Shown here: piece by piece, positions 36,679 to 46,449 of the stretch
How positions within the stretch are numbered: the stretch's first letter is position 1
How the letters are laid out: each line of letters begins with the position of its first letter
Assembly (NCBI RefSeq): GCF_034087045.1
Contig: NZ_CP139247.1
Span: forward strand, 7,280,001 to 7,344,000
Length of the DNA: 64,000 nt
From: Chitinophaga sancti
Lineage (GTDB): Bacteria > Bacteroidota > Bacteroidia > Chitinophagales > Chitinophagaceae
Direction of reading: 5' to 3'
Notes under the pieces: model-generated
What the model was told of the DNA's origin: nothing
The model's input: only the letters and a program-made list of their open reading frames with translations
The model's database searches: none
Made by a program: the position numbers and the translations under genes

Positions 36679-38331
36679 ATGGTTCAACAAACAAAGCAAA
36701 GTACACATCCCTCTTTCTTTGTACTGATACTTGTATTTTTTTTCTGGGGTTTTGTTGCTGCTTCGAACAGCATATTCATCCCCTTCTGTAAGTCACATTT
36801 CCACTTGAATCAGTTGGAATCTCAGCTGATTGACTTCTCGTTCTATGGTGCTTACTTTATCGGCTCCCTGCTGCTGTACTTCCTGTCAGCACTCAGAGGC
36901 GTTGATATTCTCAACAAGATCGGTTATCAGAAAGGTATCATCTACGGCCTCCTCATTTCTGTCGTAGGTGCTGTGGCGCTCATTGCCGCAGTAAACATTG
37001 GTAGCGGTATGGCTAACACCACCTATGCCTTTTATCTCATTCTGGGCGCATTCTTCATCGTTGCCCTCGGTTTCTCTTTACAGCAAACAGCTGCAAACCC
37101 TTTTGCCTTCCTCCTTGGAGATCCTGCAAAAGGTGCTCACCGTCTGAACCTGGCGGGTGGTATCAATTCGCTTGGTACTACCATCGGTCCACTCATCGTG
37201 AGTATTCTGCTTTTCGGTACTGCCAAAGGTTCGGCAAGCGCTGATACTGACATCAGTAAGATCAACACTCTTTACATCCTGCTGATTGTATTGTTCCTCG
37301 TTGCAGCAGCTATCTTCTGGTTCTCTAAAATGCCAAAAGAAACTTCGGACGAGCCATTTGAACAATCACCCAAAGCAAGTAAAACACTGGCCGCCATCAC
37401 CGCATTGTTCGTGCTCATCATGGTGGGTCTGGGCCAGGAGAATAAACTGCCATTCTTCGTGATCGGTATCGTGGGTATTCTCGCAGTCCTCTTCTATGCA
37501 AAGATCACTTCGCAGAAAGGTGCAGATCTCACCTTACAGAAAGGTGGTGAAGGCTGGGGTGCTATGAAATACCCTCAGCTGGTACTGGGCATGATCGCCA
37601 TCTTCGTATATGTAGGCGTGGAAGTTACCATCGCCAGCAATATGGGTGGCCTGCTCGAAACCAAAGGCTTCCTCACTGAAAACGGGCTGACCACTGCCGA
37701 AATCGATCCTTATGTATCCCTCTTCTGGGGTAGTATGATGATCGGTCGCTGGACAGGTGCCATCTCCGTATTCAATGTGTCAGAAAGAATGCGCAAAATT
37801 CTCTGCGTAATCGTGCCATTTTTCGCTTATGGCCTCGTTTTAGGCGCCAACTACCTAAAAGGTACAGACGTGAGCGTATTGTACCCGTATGCAGGCATTC
37901 TGGTGATCCAGATCATAGGTTTCTTTGCTGGTCAGGACAAACCTGCACAAACTCTTATGATCTTCGCCATACTCGGTATCGCTGCCAATGCAATTGGGCT
38001 GATGACTACCGGTTATGTTTCTCTCTTCAGTTTCATCAGCGGCGGTTTATTCTGCTCCGTTATGTGGCCTTGTATCTTCGCACTTTCCATCGCTGGTCTG
38101 GGCAAGTACACTGCACAGGGATCTTCTTTCCTGATCCTGATGATCCTTGGTGGTTCACTCGTACCTCCTGTACAGGGTGGTCTTGGAGATGATCCAAACA
38201 TTGGAACGCATTATTCTTATATTATCCCAGTTATATGCTTTGCATATCTGGCATTCTTTGCATTCAGAGTTAAAACTATTTTAAAATCACAGGGAATAGA
38301 TTATGAGTCAGCAATTAGCGGTGGGCATTGA
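36679..38331 (+). CDS. FucP-family sugar MFS transporter, large form
   Basis: 550 residues, longer than usual for the family (about 430), with some fourteen hydrophobic segments and two hydrophilic insertions (about 220-235 and 270-300). Motifs FFFWGFVAASNSIFIPFCK in helix 1 and QQTAANPFAFLLGDP near residue 135 place it in the FucP group. It heads the operon transporter, ROK kinase, aspartylglucosaminidase, CutC, so its substrate is probably GlcNAc or a related sugar released from glycoproteins. Its 3' end overlaps the kinase gene by 29 bp. Confidence 0.88.
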   Translation: MVQQTKQSTHPSFFVLILVFFFWGFVAASNSIFIPFCKSHFHLNQLESQLIDFSFYGAYFIGSLLLYFLSALRGVDILNKIGYQKGIIYGLLISVVGAVALIAAVNIGSGMANTTYAFYLILGAFFIVALGFSLQQTAANPFAFLLGDPAKGAHRLNLAGGINSLGTTIGPLIVSILLFGTAKGSASADTDISKINTLYILLIVLFLVAAAIFWFSKMPKETSDEPFEQSPKASKTLAAITALFVLIMVGLGQENKLPFFVIGIVGILAVLFYAKITSQKGADLTLQKGGEGWGAMKYPQLVLGMIAIFVYVGVEVTIASNMGGLLETKGFLTENGLTTAEIDPYVSLFWGSMMIGRWTGAISVFNVSERMRKILCVIVPFFAYGLVLGANYLKGTDVSVLYPYAGILVIQIIGFFAGQDKPAQTLMIFAILGIAANAIGLMTTGYVSLFSFISGGLFCSVMWPCIFALSIAGLGKYTAQGSSFLILMILGGSLVPPVQGGLGDDPNIGTHYSYIIPVICFAYLAFFAFRVKTILKSQGIDYESAISGGH

Positions 38332-39268
38332 TATTGGAGGAACCAATACAAAGTTTGGCATAGTAGATCGCAGAGGTAATATTCTGTGTGATGGTCGTAT
38401 GCTAACGAACCAACACGAAGACGTAGACGCTTTCCTGGACGAGTTGCACGGACACCTGTCCGTACTGATCGAACAGGTTGGAGGCATGGAAAACATCAGA
38501 GGAATTGGCGTAGGAGCTCCTAACGGAAACTTTTATACCGGAAATATTGAATACGCTCCAAACCTTCGCTGGAAGGGAGTAGTTCCATTATCGAAATTGC
38601 TGGAAGCTAAATTTGGTGTCCCTGCTGTTTTAACAAATGACGCAAATGCAGCTGCACTGGGTGAATTCATGTACGGTGCTGCCAGGAGTATGAGAGACTT
38701 TATCGTCATCACCCTGGGTACAGGTGTAGGTAGCGGTATCGTGGCAAATGGTCAGCTGATCTATGGTCACGACGGTTTTGCCGGCGAACTGGGTCACTGT
38801 ATCGTTATTCCTGGTGGTCGTTTCCACCCTGGAACCAAGGCGCATGGTTCACTCGAAGCATACGCTTCTGCTACAGGTGTGACCAATACTGCACTGGAAT
38901 TCCTGGAAACACGTCCGAATACACAAAGTCTGTTGCGTGAATTCAAAAAAGAAGAAGTAAATTCAAAAGTAATTTATGAAGCTGCCATGAAGGGCGATCC
39001 CCTGGCCATGGAAGTGTATGAGTTCACCGGTAAAGTGCTGGGTGAGGCATTAGCGAACTTCGTCATGTTCTCCAGCCCTGAAGCCATCGTATTGTTCGGT
39101 GGTCTGACCAAAGCCGGCGATCTGTTAATGAAACCAGTTCGTGAGCATATGGAAAAGAACCTGCTGCCTATCTTCCAGAATAAGGTCAAGCTGGTATTCT
39201 CCGAACTGAAAGAAAGCGATGCTGCTATATTAGGTGCGAGCGCACTGGCATGGGAGATGAAAGATTAA
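38303..39268 (+). CDS. ROK-family sugar kinase
   Basis: 321 residues. Phosphate-binding motif VGIDIGGTNTKFG, GVGAPNG, LTNDANAAALGEF (catalytic Asp) and ITLGTGVGSGIV are all ROK/hexokinase-fold features. The zinc site usual in ROK proteins (CxCGxxGC after GELGH) is absent: the segment reads FHPGTKAHGSLE. It phosphorylates glucose, GlcNAc or another hexose imported by the overlapping transporter. The overlap of 29 bp suggests translational coupling. Confidence 0.92.
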   Translation: MSQQLAVGIDIGGTNTKFGIVDRRGNILCDGRMLTNQHEDVDAFLDELHGHLSVLIEQVGGMENIRGIGVGAPNGNFYTGNIEYAPNLRWKGVVPLSKLLEAKFGVPAVLTNDANAAALGEFMYGAARSMRDFIVITLGTGVGSGIVANGQLIYGHDGFAGELGHCIVIPGGRFHPGTKAHGSLEAYASATGVTNTALEFLETRPNTQSLLREFKKEEVNSKVIYEAAMKGDPLAMEVYEFTGKVLGEALANFVMFSSPEAIVLFGGLTKAGDLLMKPVREHMEKNLLPIFQNKVKLVFSELKESDAAILGASALAWEMKD

Positions 39269-39300
39269 TACCAACATAAAGCACTTGTAATTTAAACATT

Positions 39301-40356
39301 ATGCAAGATCGCAGACATTTTTTAAAAGCAGCGGCCCTCGGTGCCGCTGCTTTGTCTTTAGACGGAGTAAAGAGTACACATGCCGCGCCGTTTGTAAAAA
39401 AAGACAGAACTACTAAGCCTATCGTATTATCTACGTGGGATTTTGGCCGTGCCGCTAACCTGGCCGCATGGGAGATTTTGAAGAAAGGTGGTCGCGCACT
39501 GGATGCAGTGGAAGCCGGTGTAAAAATACCGGAAGCTGATCCTAATAACCACACCGTAGGTTTCAGCGGTTACCCCGACCGTGATGGCCGTGTAACACTG
39601 GATGCCTGTATCATGGATGAGAAAGGCAATTGTGGCTCCGTAGCTTCCCTGGAGCACATTGTACATGCTATTTCTGTAGCACGTGCAGTGATGGAAAAAA
39701 CACCGCATGTGATGCTGGTGGGTGATGGTGCCCTGCAATTCGCACTATCACAGGGTTTTAAAAAGGAAAACCTGCTCACGCCCGAGTCTGAAAAAGCATG
39801 GAAAGAGTGGCTGAAAAAATCCGAGTATAAGCCCCTCATGAACATTGAAAATTCCTCTTATGGCCAGGGTAATAATCCAACTACCTTTAGTCCTCGGATG
39901 CTGCCTGGTAACCAGTATAACCACGATACCATCGGGTTGGTGGCGATCGATGCAAACGGCGATCTATCCGGTGCATGCACCACCAGTGGTATGGCATACA
40001 AACTACATGGCCGTGTGGGCGACTCCCCTATCATCGGTGCTGGTTTGTATGTAGACAATGAAATTGGCGCTGCTACTTCTACAGGTGTAGGTGAAGAAGT
40101 GATCCGCATTGTTGGTAGTCACCTGGTAGTAGAACTCATGCGTCAGGGTTATCCACCTGAAAAGGCTTGTAAAGAAGCCGTAGAGCGCATTGTGAAGAAA
40201 GGTCCTGAAAGGTCTAAAGGCCTGCAGGTAGGTTTCCTCGCAGTGAACAAAAAAGGAGAACACGGCGCTTATTGCCTGCAGAAAGGCTTCAACTACGCAG
40301 TACTTTCTGAAAAAGAAAATAACGTGCTGATTGACGGCAAAAGCTACTATAAATAA
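39301..40356 (+). CDS. aspartylglucosaminidase (N4-(beta-N-acetylglucosaminyl)-L-asparaginase)
   Basis: 351 residues. A Tat-like signal (DRRHFLKAAALGAAALSL) sends it to the periplasm. It is an Ntn-hydrolase precursor: the autocleavage site is the Asp-Thr bond in NHDTIGLVAID, making Thr about residue 210 the nucleophile, followed by GACTTSGMAYKLHGRVGDSPIIG. It splits the GlcNAc-Asn link left after protein and glycan digestion, similar to the flavobacterial glycosylasparaginase. It lies between ROK kinase and cutC. Confidence 0.95.
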   Translation: MQDRRHFLKAAALGAAALSLDGVKSTHAAPFVKKDRTTKPIVLSTWDFGRAANLAAWEILKKGGRALDAVEAGVKIPEADPNNHTVGFSGYPDRDGRVTLDACIMDEKGNCGSVASLEHIVHAISVARAVMEKTPHVMLVGDGALQFALSQGFKKENLLTPESEKAWKEWLKKSEYKPLMNIENSSYGQGNNPTTFSPRMLPGNQYNHDTIGLVAIDANGDLSGACTTSGMAYKLHGRVGDSPIIGAGLYVDNEIGAATSTGVGEEVIRIVGSHLVVELMRQGYPPEKACKEAVERIVKKGPERSKGLQVGFLAVNKKGEHGAYCLQKGFNYAVLSEKENNVLIDGKSYYK

Positions 40357-40359
40357 GAC

Positions 40360-41097
40360 ATGATTACACTTGAAATATGTGCGGGTTCTGTAGCATCCTG
40401 TATCGCGGCCCAGGAAGGTGGGGCAAAACGAATAGAACTGTGTGATAACCTGCTGGAAGGCGGTACTACACCCAGCTATGCCACTATCGCACTGGCACGT
40501 GAAAAGGTGAATATTGACCTGTATCCTATTATACGCCCACGTGGAGGTGATTTCCTGTACGATGATCTGGAATTTGCCACGATGCAGAAAGATATTCAGC
40601 TCTGTAAAGAACTGGGTTGTAATGGCGTGGTAATAGGTTTGCTTACAGCAGATGGCAAGGTAGATGTACCCCGTACAAAAGCACTGGTAGAACTGGCATG
40701 GCCCATGGGCGTGACTTTTCACAGAGCCTTTGATATGACGGAAGATCCTTTGCAGGCACTGGAAGATGTGATCAGTACAGGATGTGAGCGTATACTTACT
40801 TCCGGCCAACGGAATACTGCGGTTGAAGGCGTAGACCTGCTGAAGAGATTGGTCGAAAAAGCAGCAGGGCGTATTGCTATTATGGTGGGTTCCGGGGTGA
40901 GAGCGAACAATATCGCTACGCTGATGAAAGAAACAGGTGCTACAGAGTTTCATACATCTGCTAAAGGATATAATGAGAGTAGAATGGTGTACAGAAATCC
41001 AAATGTGAGTATGGGAGGTATACCGGGAGTACCGGAATATGGCATCTCTCAGACGCAGGTGGATGAGGTGAAAAAAATATTGGAATTAGCAGGATAA
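40360..41097 (+). CDS. cutC: CutC-family TIM-barrel protein
   Basis: 245 residues beginning 3 bp after the upstream stop. Motifs: ITLEICAGSVASCIAAQEGGAKRIELC, LYPIIRPRGGDFLYDD, GCNGVVIGLL, VTFHRAFDM and RILTSGQRNTAVEG, all standard for PF03932. The family is named for copper homeostasis, but its biochemical role is unproven, and here it is the last gene of an amino-sugar/glycoprotein catabolic operon. That context argues for a role in sugar metabolism. Confidence 0.93.
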   Translation: MITLEICAGSVASCIAAQEGGAKRIELCDNLLEGGTTPSYATIALAREKVNIDLYPIIRPRGGDFLYDDLEFATMQKDIQLCKELGCNGVVIGLLTADGKVDVPRTKALVELAWPMGVTFHRAFDMTEDPLQALEDVISTGCERILTSGQRNTAVEGVDLLKRLVEKAAGRIAIMVGSGVRANNIATLMKETGATEFHTSAKGYNESRMVYRNPNVSMGGIPGVPEYGISQTQVDEVKKILELAG

Positions 41098-41100
41098 AAA

Positions 41101-41216
41101 AAAGAGGGGTATCAAAAGTAAATTGATGGACTTGTAAATTTCTTAAGTGATAAATCTCATCATCTGGTACCCGAATAAAATCGGATAGCAATTACTTTTG
41201 ATACCCTTCTTTTTTT
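41101..41216. repeat. long imperfect inverted repeat between convergent genes
   Basis: The left arm (about 41102-41125) and right arm (about 41190-41213) pair over 22 or more bases with one bulge and two mismatches; the shared core is GGTATCAAAAGTAA. About 65 bases lie between. A6 precedes and T9 follows, so it can end both cutC (+) and susD (-), but the size is larger than an ordinary terminator. Confidence 0.7.
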
Positions 41217-41244
41217 TTAATTACCTGCTGGCGGCTATAGTGAT

Positions 41245-42714
41245 TTATAACTCATTTTGTTCAATCGCTTTATTCGCATTCAACTCATCCTGAGGAATCA
41301 AAAACTGCCACTGCTTATCCCCTGCCGGCATTGTCATCAACCCGTTAGTCAGGGTAGTACTATGGTTAGCACCTGTTCTATCCAATGCAGCATCCATACG
41401 CTTCAGGTCAAAGAACCTGAACCCTTCTCCCCACAACTCAATACGGCGCTGAACAAGAATTTCCTGCAACAGGTCATTCCCTGTTTTGGTACTTTTTACA
41501 TAAGAAGGATCCCTGTTCACAGCTAAAGTATACAATACATCTGCCGCTGCCGCATCCTGTCCCATTCTTGCATCCGCTTCAGCTTCTATGAGATACATTT
41601 CTGCCGCGCGCATAATCGGTACATCCCCGATACTGCTGCTGGAGCTGGCTGCCAGAAACTTCTTATTCATGTAAGCTTTTAATACACCACCTGAAGGCAC
41701 AGTTACACCAGTACCATCCACACTCCACATTTTTTTACGTACATCAGTTGCGCTGATCTGGTTATATAGTGTTTTGTTAATCGCTTTCGGATTAGTACGG
41801 ATGTTTGTAGAATTGAAGTTGCTGGACATATAAGCGAAGAATGAATAAAAGTAACTGGTCTGTTCGGATATCTGATGGCTACCCCACATCCATTCTCCAT
41901 TGGTATAGTCATTGAAACCTGTCTGATAACTGGCATTGGTCATCAGTGTATACCCAGCCTTTGCTTCAGCCGCATATTTTGCAGCTACCGCCCAGTTTTG
42001 CTGAGTCAGTGCAATACGGGCCTTGATACCTTTTGCAGTCGCCAGACTGATATGCGACTTGTTATTAGGAGCAGAAGCTATTGTCAGATCAGCGATGGCA
42101 GAATCAGCATCCAGGTTTATTTGTGTATATACCTGCTCTACAGTCGATCTTGGTTGACCCACAGTGGTATTTGTCGTCAGCACAGGCACTCCTGGCTGCG
42201 TATTCGTACCGGAGGCATCGTACCGTTTACCAAAGTATTGTACCAGGTTCAAATAGGCCCATGCCCTGTAAGCGTAAGCCTGTCCTTTAATATTTTTCCT
42301 GTCACTTTCTGAACCGGTTGCCCCGTCAATATTATTAATGATCATGTTCGCATTGGAAATAATCTTATAATAAAAGAGGTAACTGTATTCCAGCAAAGTT
42401 GCAGAGGAATTACGATGCATGGTCCACTTGTAAGTTGTATTGAACCAACCATTTCCGGCAGCTGTCATTACCAGGTCATCCCCCAGCATATCGTTCACGA
42501 TCATCATACTACCCTGACCGCCCTGATCCTGGGAATCATATTGTTTGTAGAGAGAGCGGTGAATACCATTGATGGCATTCCACGCATTATCCACCGTTGT
42601 AAATACCTGGTCAGACGCATAACTGTCTGTAGGCATTGTATCCAGATAGTCTTTCTTACACGCTGAAAAAATAAATATAGCTGCAGCAGAAAGTGTATAT
42701 AGTAAGTTCTTCAT
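41245..42714 (-). CDS. SusD/RagB-family outer membrane lipoprotein
   Basis: 489 residues with lipoprotein signal (LLYTLSAAAIFIFSAC, lipobox FSAC). SusD features: GQAYAYRAWAYLNLVQYFGKRY near residue 150, RAAEMYLIEAEADARMG near 365, and LVQRRIELWGEGFRFFDLKRM near 420. It follows the SusC gene by 15 bp on the same strand. The pair is governed by the sigma/anti-sigma genes upstream. The ligand is unknown; nearby genes suggest amino-sugar-containing glycans. Confidence 0.95.
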   Translation of the reverse strand: MKNLLYTLSAAAIFIFSACKKDYLDTMPTDSYASDQVFTTVDNAWNAINGIHRSLYKQYDSQDQGGQGSMMIVNDMLGDDLVMTAAGNGWFNTTYKWTMHRNSSATLLEYSYLFYYKIISNANMIINNIDGATGSESDRKNIKGQAYAYRAWAYLNLVQYFGKRYDASGTNTQPGVPVLTTNTTVGQPRSTVEQVYTQINLDADSAIADLTIASAPNNKSHISLATAKGIKARIALTQQNWAVAAKYAAEAKAGYTLMTNASYQTGFNDYTNGEWMWGSHQISEQTSYFYSFFAYMSSNFNSTNIRTNPKAINKTLYNQISATDVRKKMWSVDGTGVTVPSGGVLKAYMNKKFLAASSSSSIGDVPIMRAAEMYLIEAEADARMGQDAAAADVLYTLAVNRDPSYVKSTKTGNDLLQEILVQRRIELWGEGFRFFDLKRMDAALDRTGANHSTTLTNGLMTMPAGDKQWQFLIPQDELNANKAIEQNEL

Positions 42715-42729
42715 TAGTCAATCCTGTTT

Positions 42730-45700
42730 TTAGAGTGAAACATTAATACCAAAAGTCACAATGCGGGATGGCACATACCCATTAGAAGTCACACCAGTAA
42801 ATGACTGGGTGATATTCATACCCTTACGGGCAGAGAATAGCGCCAGGTTCTCACCACTTGCAAATACATTTACAGCAGCCAGGTGCATCCTGGAAGTAAC
42901 CCGCTTAGGCAATGTATACCCCAGCGATACCCTTCTCAGATTCAGGAAAGAAGCATCCGTGAGCCAGCGGTCAGAGGTACTGCCAGCCAGGTTGGTTGTT
43001 TCTGAAGCATCCATTCTTGGTACATTTGTTTTATCTCCGGCTTTCTGCCAGCGTTTCAGTGCATCTTTGTGCAATGCAGTACCATAGGTACTCTGGTGCA
43101 TAAGTGCGGCATAGGTTGCATCATATACTTTACCACCTATCTGATAGCTCAACAGGAATGATAATTCAAAATTCTTATAAGTGAAAGTGTTAGTGATACC
43201 ACCATATACATCAGGGATAGCAGAACCTGCATAGTGGTATTTAGCATTATTGATGTTCGTCGTAACCGTATCACCAGACTTTAATGCCCATGTGTTGGTT
43301 GTATCAGTTAAAACCTGGGCACGGTACAGCGGAGAACCCGTCGCTTCGTCCACACCTTTGTATTCACGCAGCCAGTAATCATACATACCATGACCTTCGG
43401 TCAGTTTCTTTGTACCGTTGATAATCTCACTGCTAGGCAGCTTGGTCACTTTATTCTTATAGGTAGTAGCGTTTATATCTACTCTCCATTTGAAATCTTT
43501 TACTTTCAATACATCTGCACCAATGTTCAATTCAATACCACGGTTGTACATGGTACCAATATTCGCATACTGTTCGGTCACACCGCTGGACAATGGCAGC
43601 GGCACACTAAACAGAAGGTTGCTTGACTGACGATGGAAATATTCCACACTACCGGTAATGCGTTGTTTGAAGATACCGAAGTCCACACCCACGTCGTAGC
43701 TCTTATTCTGTTCCCATTGCAGTGTACTGCCAATTGAGCTTTGCAGCATACCTGCTTCACTTGCATTGGAATATGGTTCATATAATGCCTGCCATGCATA
43801 GTAAATAGAATTGCCATCACCATCCAGCAGCGCATCATTACCAACTACACCATAGGAAGCACGTAATTTCAACAGGTCAATCCAGGTGATATCTTTGATA
43901 AAGTTTTCACCATCCATTCTCCATGCACCACCAATTGACCAGAAGTTACCCCAGCGCAGGTCCTGTGAGAAACGGCTGGTACCATCGCGACGGAAGGAAC
44001 CGGAGAGGAAATATTTATCATCAAAACTGTAGTTCACCCTTGATAAATAACCTTCAGTACGGTATTTTATCTGGTAAGAATAAAGACTATTGGTAGTTGT
44101 AAAGTTAATGAGCTCAGAGTTACCTGCATCCAGTATGATGTTTTGACGGGAACCATACAGTAAGTCTCTTGTCAGGTCATAATTTTCATGACCTACCAGT
44201 GCTTCTACCCTATGTTTACCAAATGAGTGTCCGTAGTTTAACAGTTCATTCATCGTAAAACCGACTCTCGCCAGGGTTTCACGGGAAGCTCTTCCCGCAG
44301 GAGCACCGTCACCCACAACGGTGTTATCATAAGTACCATACATGGTATTGGTGATATCCACGCTTACATTCGTAGTGAATTTAAAATCACGCAGAAAGCT
44401 TACTTCGCCAAATGTTCTGGCAGAAACGTTATTACGTTTAAAATAGTTGTCGTTGTATTGTGTTTCAGCAATGATATGACGACCAGGACTTGCACCACCA
44501 GGACGCGCTTTCAGACCATATGCCGTCATATTACCCAGGTCATACATCTGGTTGCCGTTATCATCCAGCAGGTAATCGCCTGTGGCTGGATCGTGTGCAT
44601 GAACCGGGTAAATAGGCCCCATGTTACGGGTAAAGTTAAATGGGTTCACGTAAGAAGAACTACCATCTGTATTTGCCTGGTTGGAAGTAATAAAACTACC
44701 GTTTGCATTGATACCTGTTCTGAACCATTTCAGCGGTTGTGTATTCAGGTTAATACGACCGGTTACACGCTGGAAATCAGATTTGATAACAAATCCTTTT
44801 TCCTTCACATACCCCAGGGAAATGAGGTAATCGCTCTTTTCACTGTTACCATTGAAATTAACATTGTAATCACCACGGCTTCCGGTGCGTTGAATCGCTT
44901 TTTCCCAATCCAGGTCTTCTGCATACAGCAATTTGGCATTTGAATTAAGTTTTCCATCTGTACCTACAATTTCATTATTGGCTACATTAAATGGATTATA
45001 TGCCAGCTGTTCAAAAATGCCTTCTTTTCCCGATACCTGACCTGCAGCGATTGCATTTGCATCGCTGAGTGAATTACTTTTCAGCAGTGAGTTACGATAA
45101 GCTTCCCACATGAGCGGATAATATTCCTGTGCATTTACACGGTTGTATTCAGGCAGACCACGGCTGGTTACACCCTGCATAGCCCTGATACTGATATGGT
45201 TGCCAATCTGCTTACCCTTTTTGGTAGTAATCATTACGACACCGTTTGCGGCACGGGCACCATATAATGCGGAAGAAGCGGCATCTTTCAGAAGAGAAAT
45301 ACTTTCTATATCGTTGGCATTGATGCTGGAAATATCACCAGAGTAAGGTACACCATCTACCACATACAGCGGATCGCTGCTGGCATTAATTGAACCGATA
45401 CCACGGATGCGGATACTTGGACCATCTCCGGGCTGACCGGAACCTGCATTTACCTGTATACCAGGTGCAGCGCCTTCAAGTGCATTAAATGCATTTGTTA
45501 CAGGCCTGCTTTCCAATGTTTTACCTTCTACCTGTGCCAGGGAACCGGTAAAGGATTTACGATTCGCAGTACCAAATGCAATAACCACTACTTCATTCAG
45601 ACCTTTTGTATCCACCACCATCGTTACACTCAGGTTAGAACGACCCTTAACTGGTACTTCCTGGTCTATATAACCTACATAACTAATTACCAGGGTACCG

Positions 45701-46212
45701 GTAGAAGGCGCTTCCAGCTGAAATTCACCACGGGCATTTGTTACAGTTCCTTTGCTTGTTTTAGCCACGCGTACGCTTACACCTGGTAACGGTGCTCCGG
45801 ATGCATCTGTGATAAGACCTTTCACCGGTTCGTCAGTAATCATCTGCGAGCCGGGAGCAATGCCAACCAGCTTACCTGACATCACTTTAAAAGTGAGTCC
45901 GGTATGTATCAATGCCTGTTCCAGCAATGTTTCCAGCGGTTTATCATTTACATTGACAGTTACTTTCTCATCAGTGGCAATCAGGTCATTGCTGTATACA
46001 AATCGGTAATCACTTTCTTTTTCTATCAGCTTTAGCAGCCTGGCCAGTTTTACATCCTCCAGGTTTAATGTGAAACGCTGCTGCGAAAAAACATTCGCAG
46101 ACACCTGCATACAGGTCAGCAATATCACTGTAAAAGCCAGTTTCATGACAAAAAATACTTTTAAAAGAGATTTCGGTTTAGGTAAAAAAGACAGAAGTCT
46201 GGTTTTTTCCAT
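42730..46212 (-). CDS. SusC/RagA-family TonB-dependent receptor with STN signalling domain
   Basis: 1160 residues in the order: signal segment (to about 40), STN domain (about 47-118, FTLNLEDVKLARLLKLIE), carboxypeptidase-like domain (about 130-212), plug with the SusC-type DPLYVVDGVPYSGD near 285, and a C-terminal barrel ending GINVSL. The STN domain lets loaded receptors signal through a FecR anti-sigma to an ECF sigma factor, and both partner genes are immediately upstream. It imports a glycan or similar ligand with its SusD partner. Confidence 0.96.
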   Translation of the reverse strand: MEKTRLLSFLPKPKSLLKVFFVMKLAFTVILLTCMQVSANVFSQQRFTLNLEDVKLARLLKLIEKESDYRFVYSNDLIATDEKVTVNVNDKPLETLLEQALIHTGLTFKVMSGKLVGIAPGSQMITDEPVKGLITDASGAPLPGVSVRVAKTSKGTVTNARGEFQLEAPSTGTLVISYVGYIDQEVPVKGRSNLSVTMVVDTKGLNEVVVIAFGTANRKSFTGSLAQVEGKTLESRPVTNAFNALEGAAPGIQVNAGSGQPGDGPSIRIRGIGSINASSDPLYVVDGVPYSGDISSINANDIESISLLKDAASSALYGARAANGVVMITTKKGKQIGNHISIRAMQGVTSRGLPEYNRVNAQEYYPLMWEAYRNSLLKSNSLSDANAIAAGQVSGKEGIFEQLAYNPFNVANNEIVGTDGKLNSNAKLLYAEDLDWEKAIQRTGSRGDYNVNFNGNSEKSDYLISLGYVKEKGFVIKSDFQRVTGRINLNTQPLKWFRTGINANGSFITSNQANTDGSSSYVNPFNFTRNMGPIYPVHAHDPATGDYLLDDNGNQMYDLGNMTAYGLKARPGGASPGRHIIAETQYNDNYFKRNNVSARTFGEVSFLRDFKFTTNVSVDITNTMYGTYDNTVVGDGAPAGRASRETLARVGFTMNELLNYGHSFGKHRVEALVGHENYDLTRDLLYGSRQNIILDAGNSELINFTTTNSLYSYQIKYRTEGYLSRVNYSFDDKYFLSGSFRRDGTSRFSQDLRWGNFWSIGGAWRMDGENFIKDITWIDLLKLRASYGVVGNDALLDGDGNSIYYAWQALYEPYSNASEAGMLQSSIGSTLQWEQNKSYDVGVDFGIFKQRITGSVEYFHRQSSNLLFSVPLPLSSGVTEQYANIGTMYNRGIELNIGADVLKVKDFKWRVDINATTYKNKVTKLPSSEIINGTKKLTEGHGMYDYWLREYKGVDEATGSPLYRAQVLTDTTNTWALKSGDTVTTNINNAKYHYAGSAIPDVYGGITNTFTYKNFELSFLLSYQIGGKVYDATYAALMHQSTYGTALHKDALKRWQKAGDKTNVPRMDASETTNLAGSTSDRWLTDASFLNLRRVSLGYTLPKRVTSRMHLAAVNVFASGENLALFSARKGMNITQSFTGVTSNGYVPSRIVTFGINVSL

Positions 46213-46449
46213 ACTTTTAGATTGTTAAAGGTCAATAAAATACAGGACCAGCCTCATCGCCAAATGAAGCAGCCGGAAACTGTAATGATCTTGGTTGAAG
46301 GGGGAATGTTCATCTCATTTCCCCTTTTCATTTCATGTTGTAATAAGAAACGGGTATGTGTTTACATTAAAAATGCATACGGCGGATTAGTTTTATATGA
46401 TCTAAAGTTCAAATAGTTATAAGCAAATTTGGTTGATATTAACCTTATT

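Noticed and set aside
40003..40953. 316-codon minus-strand frame opposite the aspartylglucosaminidase and cutC genes
   Set aside because: It crosses two conserved genes on the other strand and has no recognisable motif.
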